NCBI RefSeq assembly: GCF_014076495.1
Contig: NZ_CP043575.1
Span: 2,914,001 to 2,978,000, forward strand
Source of the DNA: Comamonas koreensis
GTDB taxonomy: Bacteria > Pseudomonadota > Gammaproteobacteria > Burkholderiales > Burkholderiaceae_C
Direction of reading: 5' to 3'
Length of the DNA stretch: 64,000 bases
Below the pieces are notes generated by a model. That model searched no databases. It saw nothing but the letters and a program-made list of their open reading frames with translations, and had not been told where the DNA came from. A program made the position numbers and the translations under genes. This document shows, in pieces, positions 8,905 to 17,132 of this stretch. Positions within the stretch are counted from its first letter, which is position 1; each line of letters begins with the position of its first letter.

Positions 8905-9372
8905 CTACAAGCTGGCAGCCAGCGCCACGAGCTGGTCGGTGGCCACGCCCCAACCGGTGTGGAATCCCATCGCCTCGTGCTGCTTGCGGGTCTCTTCGCT
9001 CCAATGGCGCACGGTGGCGGTGTAGCGGGTCAGGCCCGCTTCGGGCTCAAACTCGATGATGGCCGTCATGAACGGTTTGGCGCTGGGCACCCAGCCAGCG
9101 GTGTAGGCATCGGTAAAGACCAGCCTGAGGTTGGGTACTACCTCCAGGTACACGCCGGCATTGGGGTACTCGTTGCCTTGCGGGTCGCGCATGACAATCT
9201 GGCTGCCGCCGCCCACACGCACATCCACTTGGGCGCTGGCAATGGTCCAGGGCTTGGGTACAAACCACTCGGTGAGCAGGGCGGGCTCGGTCCAGCAGCG
9301 GTAGAGCGTGGCGGCGGGGGCATGGATCAGGCGGCTGAGCACCAGATCCTGGGGATGGGGTTGTAGAGACAT
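8905..9372 (-). CDS. SRPBCC/AHSA1-family protein
   Basis: Predicted START-like fold protein of 155 residues (activator of Hsp90 ATPase homologue 1-like). The N-terminal LVLSRLIHAPAATLYRCWTEPALLTEWF is the usual beta-strand plus helix, followed by VDVRVGGGSQIVMRDPQGNEYPN and the C-terminal helix HEAMGFHTGWGVATDQLVALAASL. Members bind small hydrophobic ligands or are uncharacterised. It lies between the DUF1428 and VOC genes, all on the minus strand, with 50-70 base gaps, and may form one operon with them. Confidence 0.85.
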   Translation of the reverse strand: MSLQPHPQDLVLSRLIHAPAATLYRCWTEPALLTEWFVPKPWTIASAQVDVRVGGGSQIVMRDPQGNEYPNAGVYLEVVPNLRLVFTDAYTAGWVPSAKPFMTAIIEFEPEAGLTRYTATVRHWSEETRKQHEAMGFHTGWGVATDQLVALAASL

Positions 9373-9426
9373 AGGGTGTGGCTCGGTGCAGGTGGTGTGC
9401 GGTTGTGCGGTGAGGAGACGAGGGCC

Positions 9427-9885
9427 TTATGCAGCGGGCTGCGTCTGGACGTTCACCATCCACGGGGTGCCAAAACGGTCGGTCACCATGCCAAAACCGG
9501 GCGACCAGAAGGTGGCTGAAAAGGGCATGGCCACCTGGCCACCGTCAGCCAGACCGTTGAAGATGCGCTCGCCATCTGCTGCGGAATCGACACCGATGGA
9601 CACCCACATGCCTTGGGGTTTGAGATAGCCGCCACCACAGGTCTCGGCGCTGGCGCCAGGCATCGCAGGCATCGTGTCCGAGGCCATGATCGCCTGGCTG
9701 CCTACTTGCAGGTGGGCATGCATCAGGCGCGACTGCGCCTCAGGCGGGAGCGGTGGCATGCCTTCGCCAGGCGGCATGTCGCTAAAGCGCATCTGGTGCA
9801 TGATCTGGCCGCCAAACAGCTGGGCGTAAAAGGCCATGGCTTCGGCGCAATCGCCATCAAAGTTCAGATAGGGGATGAATTGCAT
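9427..9885 (-). CDS. VOC-family protein (PhnB/YdcJ-type)
   Basis: Vicinal-oxygen-chelate protein of 152 residues, PhnB-like subgroup often mislabelled 3-demethylubiquinone methyltransferase. It opens MQFIPYLNFDGDCAEAMAFYAQLFGG and contains HAHLQVGSQAIMASDTMP and the C-terminal ATFWSPGFGMVTDRFGTPWMVN, the usual second beta-alpha-beta unit. The start at 9885 is chosen because GAGGAGA lies just before it; the frame is open 21 codons further but without support. Substrate unknown. First gene of a probable VOC-AHSA1-DUF1428 unit. Confidence 0.85.
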   Translation of the reverse strand: MQFIPYLNFDGDCAEAMAFYAQLFGGQIMHQMRFSDMPPGEGMPPLPPEAQSRLMHAHLQVGSQAIMASDTMPAMPGASAETCGGGYLKPQGMWVSIGVDSAADGERIFNGLADGGQVAMPFSATFWSPGFGMVTDRFGTPWMVNVQTQPAA

Positions 9886-10070
9886 TCTTGTCTCCTCGTC
9901 GTGGGTCAGCCATTCTGGGCTCGGCCCGTCCATCGTGTCCATCTCCAAATCGTGATGACAGTTTCTGAATGTAAGTCGCTCAATCGGCGCCCTGCGCAGT
10001 GATGCTGGACTGTGGCGCTGGAACGCAAGCCTTGCCGTATGCTAGGCAGCTGCTTTTCACCGCACCTTCT

Positions 10071-10844
10071 ATGTCATTTGATCCCTTGGATACCTGCGCA
10101 GCGCTGCCGCTTGCCGATACAGAAATTGCCAGCCTGCGACAGCGCTTGCACAATGCGCGGCATCTGCTGGTGTTGACGGGGGCGGGGGCCAGTGCGGAGT
10201 CGGGCGTGCCGACGTTTCGTGATGCACAGACGGGCTACTGGGCGCAGTTCAGCCCTGAGGAGATGGCCAGCGAAGCGGGCTTTCTGGCCCATCCGCAGCG
10301 GGTCTGGGACTGGTACCAGTACCGCCGCGATCTGGTGCGGCAGGTGATGCCCAATGCCGGCCATGTGGCGCTGGCCCAATGGCAGGCGCGCCACCCCGGC
10401 CGGATGACCCTGGTCACGCAGAACGTCGATGGCCTGCACCAGCGTGCCGGCAGTACGCCAGTGCTGTGCCTGCATGGCAATCTGATGGACAACCGCTGGC
10501 TGCTGCCGCCCAAGCCCTGCTGCGATGCCCGCTTTACCGAAGGCGATGCGCCGCCGCAATGCCCTGGTTGCGGCAATTACCTGCGCCCGGCTGTGGTCTG
10601 GTTTGGCGAGGCCTTGCCCCATGCCGAGCTGCAGCAGGCGCAAGACGCCGCCAAGGCCTGTGACCTGATGCTGGTGATTGGCACCTCCGGCCATGTCTAC
10701 CCGGCGGCTGGCCTGGCCCATATCGCCGCCCGGGGCGGCGCGCATGTGGTGGTCATCAACCCCGAGCCCACCGCGCTTGACGGGGTGGCCGACCGCTGCT
10801 GGCGCCTGCCTTCGGCGCAAATTTTGCCGATTCTGCTGGCCTAG
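10071..10844 (+). CDS. Sir2-family NAD-dependent protein deacylase
   Basis: Sirtuin of 257 residues. The NAD-binding motif GAGASAESGVPTFRD lies near residue 38, QNVDGLHQRAG near 120, and the catalytic His is in CLHGN (about 138). A four-cysteine zinc site is present as KPCC and QCPGCG, followed by RPAVVWFGEALP. The start at 10071 (MSFDPLDT) removes an unsupported 24-residue N-terminal extension. It is convergent with the aldo/keto reductase, 19 bases apart. It probably removes acetyl or other acyl groups from lysine; the targets are not known. Confidence 0.9.
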   Translation: MSFDPLDTCAALPLADTEIASLRQRLHNARHLLVLTGAGASAESGVPTFRDAQTGYWAQFSPEEMASEAGFLAHPQRVWDWYQYRRDLVRQVMPNAGHVALAQWQARHPGRMTLVTQNVDGLHQRAGSTPVLCLHGNLMDNRWLLPPKPCCDARFTEGDAPPQCPGCGNYLRPAVVWFGEALPHAELQQAQDAAKACDLMLVIGTSGHVYPAAGLAHIAARGGAHVVVINPEPTALDGVADRCWRLPSAQILPILLA

Positions 10845-10863
10845 GCTTGTCGCCAGCCTTCGC

Positions 10864-11826
10864 TCAAGCTTCGGCGCTGGCGGCGTTGAGCGTGGCCATC
10901 GCATCGGCATCGAGCTGCAATTGGCTGGCGCGGATCAGCGACTGCAGCTGCTCGAGGTTGCTGGCGCTGGCAATCGGCGAGGCAATGGCCGGCTGGCGCA
11001 TGACCCAGGCCACGGCCACCTCGCCCATCGGGGCGCCCGTGCGGCTGCTCACCTGTTCGAGCGCGGCCAGAATGCGCAAGCCCCGGTCGTTCAGATACAG
11101 CTGGGTGGTCTTGGCGCCGCGCGGGCTTTTGCTCGCGTCCTCGGCCTTGCGGTATTTGCCGGTCAAAAAGCCGGCAGCCAGGCTGTAGAAGTTGATGACG
11201 CCCACGCCCTGCGCAACGCACAGCGGCTGCAACTCTTGCTCGAACACGGCACGGTCATAGAGGTTGAAAAGCGGCTGTAGGCTCTCATAACGCGCCAGGC
11301 CATGCTGCTCGCTGGTCTGCAGCGCCTCTGCCAGGCGCGCTGCGCTGTAGTTGCTGGCGCCCACGGCACGCACCTTGCCCTCGGCGATCAGCTCGCCAAA
11401 GGTGCCCATCACATCGGCCAGCGGTACCTGCGCGTCGTCGTCATGCGATTGGTAGAGGTCGATGTAATCGGTCTGCAGGCGCTGCAGAGAGGCGTCGACC
11501 GCCTGGCGGATGTACTCCGGGCGCAGGCCGACCTTGCCTTCGCCCATATCCTTGCCGACCTTGGTGGCCAACACCACCTGCGCGCGCTTGCCCGAGCTGC
11601 GCAGCCATTTGCCGAGCAAGCGCTCCGATTCACCGCCGCTGTGGCCAGGCGCCCAGCGCGAGTACACGTCAGCGGTATCGACAAAGTTCATGCCGGCATC
11701 CAGCCAGGCATCGAGTAGGTGAAAGCTGGTGGCCTCGTCAGCCGTCCAGCCAAATACATTGCCGCCCAGGCACAGCGGCGAGACTTGCAGGGCGGATCGA
11801 CCCAGGGAGCGCAGGGATGTTGTCAT
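10864..11826 (-). CDS. Aldo/keto reductase
   Basis: NADPH-dependent oxidoreductase of 320 residues with the TIM-barrel AKR signatures: MNFVDTADVYSRWAPGHSGGESE (catalytic Asp and Tyr), VVLATKVGKDMG (Lys) and IDLYQSHDDDAQVP (His). The C-terminal VAVAWVMRQPAIASPIASASNLEQL binds the cofactor. The start at 11826 (MTTSLRSLGRSALQVSPLCLGGN) fits AKR family beginnings better than the longer frame. Substrate unknown; it resembles YajO/YghZ-like reductases. Confidence 0.88.
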   Translation of the reverse strand: MTTSLRSLGRSALQVSPLCLGGNVFGWTADEATSFHLLDAWLDAGMNFVDTADVYSRWAPGHSGGESERLLGKWLRSSGKRAQVVLATKVGKDMGEGKVGLRPEYIRQAVDASLQRLQTDYIDLYQSHDDDAQVPLADVMGTFGELIAEGKVRAVGASNYSAARLAEALQTSEQHGLARYESLQPLFNLYDRAVFEQELQPLCVAQGVGVINFYSLAAGFLTGKYRKAEDASKSPRGAKTTQLYLNDRGLRILAALEQVSSRTGAPMGEVAVAWVMRQPAIASPIASASNLEQLQSLIRASQLQLDADAMATLNAASAEA

Positions 11827-12021
11827 CGTTTGAAGAGGGGTTAGGGCCCAGCAGGGCGGTGCAAACATTATGCGGCGCGGGCTGGCGCGGCGCCACCCGT
11901 TGATGCAGCGCAAACCGCTTGCAACTGCCGCATAGGTGGCAGTGCTGCAGGGCCTGCCAGGTTTGCCGGGCCCTGCGTTTTAGAGTAAGTTATGCATGCA
12001 ACAACAAAAAGGAGTGACGCT

Positions 12022-12459
12022 ATGTTCAAACATATTCTGGTGCCGGTCGATGGGTCTGCCACCTCCATGCTCGCGGTCAACAAGGCCGCCGGTCTTGCCA
12101 AGGCCTTTGGCAGCCAGGTCACTGCGGTGTATGTGATCGATCCCTATCCCTTCACCGGCGTGGGCGCCGATTTTGCCTATGGCCAGGCGCAGTACCTGTC
12201 TGCTGCCACTGCCGATGCGCACACCGCGTTGGACGCGGTCAAAACTGCGATGGAGCAGGCCGGTATTCCTGTGGACACCGTCATGGGCGAAGGCCACTCC
12301 GTACACGACGGGGTGATGGAAGCGGTCAAAACCACCGGCGCCGACCTCATTGTGATGGGCTCGCACGGCCGCAAGGGCCTGGAAAAGCTGGTGCTGGGCA
12401 GCGTGACCCAGCGCGTGCTGAGCGACAGCCTGATCCCCGTGCTGGTCGTTCGCCAGTAA
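12022..12459 (+). CDS. Universal stress protein UspA family
   Basis: Single-domain Usp of 145 residues starting MFKHILVPVDGSATS. The ATP-binding signature GSHGRKGLEKLVLGSVTQRVL lies near residues 115-135, so it belongs to the nucleotide-binding Usp class. AAAGGAG lies 6-12 bases before the ATG at 12022. It stands alone with its own terminator at 12468-12493. Confidence 0.92.
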   Translation: MFKHILVPVDGSATSMLAVNKAAGLAKAFGSQVTAVYVIDPYPFTGVGADFAYGQAQYLSAATADAHTALDAVKTAMEQAGIPVDTVMGEGHSVHDGVMEAVKTTGADLIVMGSHGRKGLEKLVLGSVTQRVLSDSLIPVLVVRQ

Positions 12460-12467
12460 TGTCAGCG

Positions 12468-12493
12468 ACGGCACCCGGCTTGGTGCCGTTTTC
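12468..12493 (+). terminator. Intrinsic terminator after the Usp gene
   Basis: ACGGCACC (12468-12475), loop CGGCTT, GGTGCCGT, then TTT. Eight bases after the usp stop. Confidence 0.7.
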
Positions 12494-12597
12494 GTTGAGT
12501 GGATGGCTACCGGGCAGCGCTGCGGCGCTGCCCAAAGTTGTGCAGCACGCAATGCTTTTGTGACCGCCGTAAGCTCGCCCGCTTGACGGAGTTTTAC

Positions 12598-13347
12598 ATG
12601 CAGTCCTTTCCTCCTCCTTATTGTGATGCCGACCAGGTGGACGGCACTTTGCGCGCCTATGGCTATGCGGTGCTCAGCCCCGCCGCCGTGGCGCAGTGGG
12701 CAGCCTGCCCGCCCGATGACCTGGCAGCGCTCGGCAGCCACTGGGAGGCCATGCCCCATGATGCCTACCTCAAAGACGGCGGGCGCTACCGCAAGCGCCG
12801 CCATTCCTGCTATGTGGTGCAGGATGACCAGGTTGAGTCCGTAGCCCACCGTGCCCATTGGCAGCCGGTGGAGTACAACGCCTTGCATGGCGGCATGCAG
12901 CGCTGGTTTGAGCCCGTCGCAGCCAGCACCCAGGCGCTGCCCGCCTGGCGCCAGATCATGCGTGCGCTGGGTCACACGGCGCAGGCACTGTTTCCCAGTG
13001 CGGAGCACGCGCCCTGGTATACCGAGGCCCACCAGTTCCGCATCGACACCGCCGAGGGCATTGGCCGGCCCACCCCCGAAGGTGCGCACCGCGATGGCGT
13101 GGATCTGGTGGCGGTGTTTTTGGTGGCACGCGAGGGCATCAAAGGCGGGGAGACGCGGGTGTTCGACGCCCAGGGCCCGCAAGGCCTGCGCTTTACGCTC
13201 ACCGAGCCCTGGTCGCTGATGCTGCTCGACGACGCCCGGATGATCCATGAGAGCACGCCGATCCAGCCGCTGGGCGATGCCCCCGGCCACCGCGATACCT
13301 TGGTGGTGACCTTGCGCCGCCAGGCCTTCCAGGGCGACGGTGCCTGA
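12598..13347 (+). CDS. 2OG-Fe(II) dioxygenase family protein
   Basis: Predicted iron- and 2-oxoglutarate-dependent dioxygenase of 249 residues, PF10014 type (the IDO/BsmA-like group acting on free amino acids). The metal site is probably GAHRDGVDLV (His-x-Asp, about residues 162-169) with the distal His in DDARMIHESTPI (about 220); the arginine in HRDTLVVTLRR may bind 2-oxoglutarate. The ATG at 12598 is the first methionine giving a family-length protein. Substrate and product are not deducible. Confidence 0.8.
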   Translation: MQSFPPPYCDADQVDGTLRAYGYAVLSPAAVAQWAACPPDDLAALGSHWEAMPHDAYLKDGGRYRKRRHSCYVVQDDQVESVAHRAHWQPVEYNALHGGMQRWFEPVAASTQALPAWRQIMRALGHTAQALFPSAEHAPWYTEAHQFRIDTAEGIGRPTPEGAHRDGVDLVAVFLVAREGIKGGETRVFDAQGPQGLRFTLTEPWSLMLLDDARMIHESTPIQPLGDAPGHRDTLVVTLRRQAFQGDGA

Positions 13348-13393
13348 GCGCTGGCATTGCCATTGATCACCATCGGCCCATTGGCCTGGTCAT

Positions 13394-13422
13394 AAAAAAA
13401 GGGCACCTGCGAGGTGCCCTTG
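13394..13422 (-). terminator. Intrinsic terminator of the Bug receptor gene
   Basis: GGGCACCT (13401-13408), loop GCG, AGGTGCCC, with seven T on the minus strand. It lies 20 bases after the stop of the gene ending at 13443. Confidence 0.8.
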
Positions 13423-13442
13423 CCGTATCCCAGCCCTGGGGC

Positions 13443-14429
13443 TTACTGGATGGTCGCGCCCGAGGCTTCAACAATGGCCTTAGCGTCCTGGAAGTCCTTG
13501 TGGAAGAACTTGTCAAAGTCCGATACGGACATGGCCTGGGGCTCGGCGCCTTGGGCCAGGATGGAATCCTGCACTTCCTTTTGGCCCAGTAGCTTGTTGA
13601 CCTCGGTGTTGAGCTTGCTGACGATGGGGGCGGGCAGGTTCTTGGGGCCAAACAGGCCATACCAGGTGCTCACATCAAAGCCCTTCATGCCCAGTTCCGC
13701 AACGGTAGGCACATCGGGCAGCGAGCTGCTGCGCTTGGCCGAGGTAACAGCCAGCGGACGCAGCTTGCCGGCCTTGATCTGGCCAATGGCCGAGGGCACG
13801 GACGACACCAGCAGATCGACATTGCCGGACAAGGTGTCGAGCAGCGCGGGGTTGGAGCCCTTGTACGGCACGTGGGTCAGCTTGACGCCGGCCGCCTTCT
13901 CAAACAGCACGCCAGCGATATGGATGCTGGTGCCATTGCCGGGCGAGCCGTAGGTGATCTTGCCGGGGTCGGCCTTGGCGGCGGCGATCACATCGTTCAA
14001 GGTCTTGAACTTGCTGTTTTCCGAGGTGGCAATGATGACCGGCGAGTAGGCCACATGGGCAATGGGCGTCAAGTCCTTGGCGGGGTTCCAGGGCAGGCCC
14101 TTGTACAGGTAGTAGCCCAGCACCACGTTGTCCTTCTGGCCCATGACGATGTCATAGCCCGTTGGCTGGGCCTTGGCGACTTCGCTGATACCGATGGTGC
14201 CGCCCGCGCCGGCCCGGTTGTCAGCGACCACCGTCCAGTGGTTCTGTTCGCTGAGCTTTTGCGCGATGATGCGCGAGAGAATATCGGTGCCACCGCCTGG
14301 TGGGAAGGGCACGACCATGCGCACCGGCTTGCTGCCGGGGTAGTCCGTCGCCGAGCCCTGGGCCATGGCACCCGAAGCGGCCCCCACCGTCAGCGCCACG
14401 GCGGCGCATTGCAGAATGTGTTTCATCAT
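13443..14429 (-). CDS. Bug-family tripartite tricarboxylate transporter receptor
   Basis: Periplasmic solute-binding protein of 328 residues. The signal peptide MMKHILQCAAVALTVGAASGAMA is followed by YPGSKPVRMVVPFPPGGGTDILSR, the hallmark of Bug (TctC) proteins, and later DNRAGAGGTIG and YGSPGNGTSIHIAG. The start at 14429 is preceded by AAGGAGA. Bug proteins bind carboxylates or related solutes and are highly amplified in Comamonadaceae, frequently without TctA/TctB neighbours, as here. Ligand unknown. Confidence 0.92.
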   Translation of the reverse strand: MMKHILQCAAVALTVGAASGAMAQGSATDYPGSKPVRMVVPFPPGGGTDILSRIIAQKLSEQNHWTVVADNRAGAGGTIGISEVAKAQPTGYDIVMGQKDNVVLGYYLYKGLPWNPAKDLTPIAHVAYSPVIIATSENSKFKTLNDVIAAAKADPGKITYGSPGNGTSIHIAGVLFEKAAGVKLTHVPYKGSNPALLDTLSGNVDLLVSSVPSAIGQIKAGKLRPLAVTSAKRSSSLPDVPTVAELGMKGFDVSTWYGLFGPKNLPAPIVSKLNTEVNKLLGQKEVQDSILAQGAEPQAMSVSDFDKFFHKDFQDAKAIVEASGATIQ

Positions 14430-14649
14430 CTTGTTGTCTCCTTGAGGGTCACACCTTCGCATGGCTTTCGCACAGTCGGCCAAGGAGGTAGTTGCATAAA
14501 CAGTCAAAGGGGTGATGATGTATGCCATCACGCCAGGTGGCATATTCTAGGGGCTGTGGTGTGGAGCGATGGAGCGCAGGCGAAAAACAGAGCCTGCCGC
14601 CAATGGCCCAGGCTTGGGGCGTATCTAGATGACAACAGAAGGATCGACT

Positions 14650-15207
14650 ATGAAAGCAAAATTCGTGGGGGCGTTGGCCTCGGTGGTGATGGGCTGCGCG
14701 GCGCTGGTCAGCCTGCCCAGCCAGGCGGCGCTGGCTGTTGGTGCCCAGGCACCGATGTTCAGCACACAGTCGGCACTGGCCGGCAAGGTGCAGCGCTTTG
14801 ACATGGCCGAGGCCTTGAAGCGCGGCCCCGTCGTCCTGTACTTCTTCCCCAAGGCCTTCAGCCAGGGCTGCACGATCGAGGCCCATGCCTTTGCCGAGGC
14901 CACGCCGAGCTTTGCGGCCTCCGGCGCGCAGGTCGTCGGTATCTCGCATGACGACATTGCCACGATGCAGCGCTTCTCCAGCGAGGCCTGCCGTAACCAG
15001 TTCAGCGTCGCCTCCGACCCCGATGCCAAGGCCATCCAGGCCTATGACGCAGGCTCCGCCGCACGGCCGGGCACCGCTTCACGCATCTCCTACGTGATTG
15101 CACCTGACGGCAAGGTGATCTATGCGCATGAGGGCAGCGATCCGCTCGAGCATGTGCAGCAGACCTTGAAGGCGGTGCAGGCCTGGAAGGCGCGCCAGAA
15201 GTCTTGA
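14650..15207 (+). CDS. Exported peroxiredoxin (AhpC/TSA, BCP-like)
   Basis: Thiol peroxidase of 185 residues with a signal peptide MKAKFVGALASVVMGCAALVSLPSQAAL, so it probably acts in the periplasm. The peroxidatic Cys is in FSQGCTIEAHAF (family form PGCT-E), followed by VVGISHDD. A second Cys in SSEACRNQF could act in resolution. The start at 14650 has GAAGGA about 7 bases upstream. It would need a periplasmic thiol donor, none of which is encoded nearby. Confidence 0.85.
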   Translation: MKAKFVGALASVVMGCAALVSLPSQAALAVGAQAPMFSTQSALAGKVQRFDMAEALKRGPVVLYFFPKAFSQGCTIEAHAFAEATPSFAASGAQVVGISHDDIATMQRFSSEACRNQFSVASDPDAKAIQAYDAGSAARPGTASRISYVIAPDGKVIYAHEGSDPLEHVQQTLKAVQAWKARQKS

Positions 15208-15264
15208 GCCACTTTTTCATGGCGCGGTGGCAGTGTCTGGGCTTGCCAGCCATGTTGCTGGCAG

Positions 15265-16116
15265 GTGCCCACGATGGCGCCGATCGCCTATGATCGCCTG
15301 ATGCTGGCAAGTCTGCTTCAACCCCAATGGCCCCACCGGACCTGGCGCACGGCGCGCCGCTGGGCGGTGGCCTGGTGGCGTATTTTTTACCTGGGTGCGG
15401 TCGTGCTGGTGATGCTGATGTCGCCCACCAGCTACGGCCCGCAGACCCGCGCGCGGCTGATGCGCCGCATGTATGTCGACACCGCGCCCATCCTGCTGGG
15501 CTTTACCGCGTTGGCCGCCTTGCTGTGCCTGGTGGTGGCGCGGATCGTCTTTGTAACCGCCACGAGCTATGGCCTCTCGCGCGTCGCTGTCGAGATGGTC
15601 ATCCGCGTGCTGGTGCTCGAGCTCATCCCGCTGACGGCGGCCTTGTTTGTCGCGATGCGCTGCTCGATTCCGGCAGGTGCGCAACTGACCAAGTTGCGCG
15701 AGGCGGGGCATTTTGAGCGCCTGCGCGAGCACGGCTATGACCCTGTGCGCACGGAGATGCTGCCCCTGGTGGTCGCCAGCATGTATGCCTCGATCACGCT
15801 GGCTGCGCTGTCCTGTGTGGTTTCGCTGGTCATGGTCTACCTCAGCGTCTATGGGCTGAGCTGGGTCGGTTTTGACCTGTACACGCGCATGTTTGCCAGC
15901 GTGTTCACGCCCATGGTGACCTGGTTGTTTGGCCTCAAAACCCTGCTGTTTGGTCTGGCCGTTGCACTCATACCCACCGCATCGGCCATGTACCGGCCCT
16001 ACGGCACGCGCCAGGATGAGGTTCTGGGCCCCGATTCGGACCTCAGTGGCCTTGCGCGCATGTTTGCCATCTTGCTGCTCATCGAGGTGGCGTCGTTGCT
16101 GGGCAATTATTACTAG
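15265..16116 (+). CDS. MlaE-family ABC transporter permease, orphan
   Basis: Inner-membrane protein of about 280 residues with five to six hydrophobic segments, resembling the MlaE/DUF140 permease of lipid-trafficking ABC systems. The conserved cytoplasmic stretch AGAQLTKLREAGHFERLREHGYDPVRTEMLPLVVA (about 135-170) matches the coupling-helix region of MlaE proteins. Starts at 15265 (GTG) and 15274 (ATG) are both possible. No MlaF ATPase, MlaD or MlaC gene is adjacent: upstream is a peroxiredoxin and downstream the displaced dusA end. Confidence 0.75.
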   Translation: MPTMAPIAYDRLMLASLLQPQWPHRTWRTARRWAVAWWRIFYLGAVVLVMLMSPTSYGPQTRARLMRRMYVDTAPILLGFTALAALLCLVVARIVFVTATSYGLSRVAVEMVIRVLVLELIPLTAALFVAMRCSIPAGAQLTKLREAGHFERLREHGYDPVRTEMLPLVVASMYASITLAALSCVVSLVMVYLSVYGLSWVGFDLYTRMFASVFTPMVTWLFGLKTLLFGLAVALIPTASAMYRPYGTRQDEVLGPDSDLSGLARMFAILLLIEVASLLGNYY

Positions 16117-16287
16117 GGCGTCAAGCTTGGCAGTGGAGCGAACAGGTCGGCCCGCCATGACAGGCTTTTGGGGTGCTGCTCGGCGCCCTGGCTGCGCAGG
16201 ATTTAAAATAGCCGATTGCCCGCAGGCGCTGCCTCTGCCTGTGTGGGCCACCACATTCGAGGGCCACGCCTTGGCCGCGCAACCACC

Positions 16288-16342
16288 ATGACTGATTCTC
16301 TACCCACAGCCCCTGGCGCATGTCCGTTGCGCCGATGATGGA
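16288..16342 (+). pseudogene. Displaced 5' end of dusA
   Basis: The original beginning of dusA, separated from the rest of the gene by the prophage. The 26 bases 16317-16342 are identical to 26302-26327 inside dusA and encode RMSVAPMMD. Upstream an ATG at 16288 reads MTDSLPTAP, but it is out of frame with MSVAPMM by one base; inserting one C in the CCCC run at about 16310-16313 would give MTDSLPTAPWRMSVAPMM. Either a base has been lost since the insertion or the native start was ATG 16320. The native promoter probably lies in 16190-16280 (TTAAAAT near 16203). Confidence 0.7.
16317..16342 (+). repeat. attL: 26-bp direct repeat of dusA sequence
   Basis: 26 bases identical to 26302-26327. Sequence diverges immediately outside the repeat on both sides (GGCGC-core-GCGG versus GGACGC-core-CTGG). 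It marks the left boundary of the prophage, as in other elements whose integrases use the 5' end of dusA. Confidence 0.9.
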
Positions 16343-16356
16343 GCGGACAGGCAAAC

Positions 16357-16402
16357 GAAAAAAATCCCCATAAGTACAAAGACTTATGGGGATTCTCTTT
16401 TT
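16357..16402. terminator. Strong terminator at the left prophage end
   Basis: A perfect 13-bp stem, 16363-16375 pairing with 16382-16394, loop ACAAAG, flanked by A7 on the left and CTCTTTTT on the right. On the minus strand it ends the prtN-like gene with a T-run; it also insulates the prophage from host transcription. Confidence 0.9.
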
Positions 16403-16412
16403 CGATGTTGCT

Positions 16413-16688
16413 TTATTGTTGCACCCGTTCGCCATTTAGCTGCTTCGATTCCTTTACACCGGCTGCTCGTTGAGCATCGATGTAGGTGGCCAGATCAGTG
16501 AGATGGATGCCCTTTGCCCCCTTCTGTGAATTGGGCTCGATGCGGATCAAAGGGAGCTTGATTTCGCCCGCTGCGATCTTGCGCAGGAACTTTTGCGTTC
16601 CCAGGTGCGGGAAGTAGTCCTTGACTACTTGATCAAGCGGAATCACCGCCATGGCGTTGTACTGAGCCATGAGCAGAAATGCCGTATT
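16413..16688 (-). pseudogene. PrtN-like pyocin/phage activator, start codon lost
   Basis: About 91 residues of a PrtN-family protein, NTAFLLMAQYNAMAVIPLDQ at the N-terminus and KGIHLTDLATYIDAQ near the C-terminus. PrtN activates pyocin gene expression in Pseudomonas, and homologues occur in prophages. Family members begin M-N-T-A-F-L-L; here Asn2 is intact at 16688-16686, but the preceding codon is TCT (16691-16689), exactly where the IS fragment begins. The open frame continues into IS sequence, so an IS-encoded ATG at 16748 or an internal ATG at 16670 could still drive a product. A strong terminator follows. Confidence 0.7.
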
Positions 16689-17077
16689 AGATGGTGGGTG
16701 ACATGTTGCGCAAGGCGCTAGGCAAGCTGGGCAGGGAGGAAAAACCATTGCTGCATTCCGACCAGGGCTGGCAGTACCAAAGTCGTGCCTATCGCCGCTT
16801 GCTGGCCGATCATGGCCTGGTGCAAAGCATGTCACGTCGGGGCAATTGCTTGGATAACGCAGCGATGGAGAGCTTCTTCGGAACCTTGAAGTCCGAGTTC
16901 TTCCACCTCAACAAGTTCAGCAGTGTGGCGCAGCTTCAAGAAGGTCTTCACCACTACATCCATTACTACAATCACCAACGCATCAAGCTAAAACTAAAAG
17001 GCCTGAGTCCGGTGCAATACCGGATTCAGGCCTTCAGTCCCTAGCTTCCAACTGTCCAACTTCTTGGGGTCAGTTCA
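16689..17077 (+). mobile_element. 3' fragment of an IS3-family element
   Basis: 389 bases corresponding to the last 389 bases of the complete element at 42917-44376 (positions 43305-42917 read in reverse). The encoded 117 residues, from MVGDMLRKALGK to VQYRIQAFSP, are identical to the C-terminus of that element's OrfB and include the second catalytic Asp (LHSDQGWQYQ) and the Glu (NAAMESFFGTLKSE). It ends with the same terminal repeat, finishing CAGTTCA at 17077. The 5' two thirds of the element is missing, ending precisely at the prtN start codon. Confidence 0.92.
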
Positions 17078-17101
17078 CTAGGCGGGTTTGCTGTTTAAGA
17101 C

Positions 17102-17132
17102 GGTGGTGATTCAGTGATCACCACCTTTTTTG
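17102..17132 (+). terminator. Terminator-like hairpin after the IS fragment
   Basis: GGTGGTGAT (17102-17110) pairs with ATCACCACC (17117-17125), followed by TTTTTT. The T-run is on the plus strand, so it would stop transcription leaving the IS fragment; it overlaps the stop of the convergent YoaK gene. Confidence 0.65.

Noticed and set aside
9613..10002. 129-codon plus-strand frame over the VOC gene
   Set aside because: Antisense of the VOC gene with no independent support.
11980..13290. 436-codon open frame opposite the Usp and dioxygenase genes
   Set aside because: It spans two well-supported plus-strand genes; its length comes from GC-rich codon bias in the opposite frame.
16413..16835. 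140-codon frame as an intact gene
   Set aside because: The first 48 codons are antisense IS sequence, also present in the complete element; only the part from 16688 is PrtN-like.
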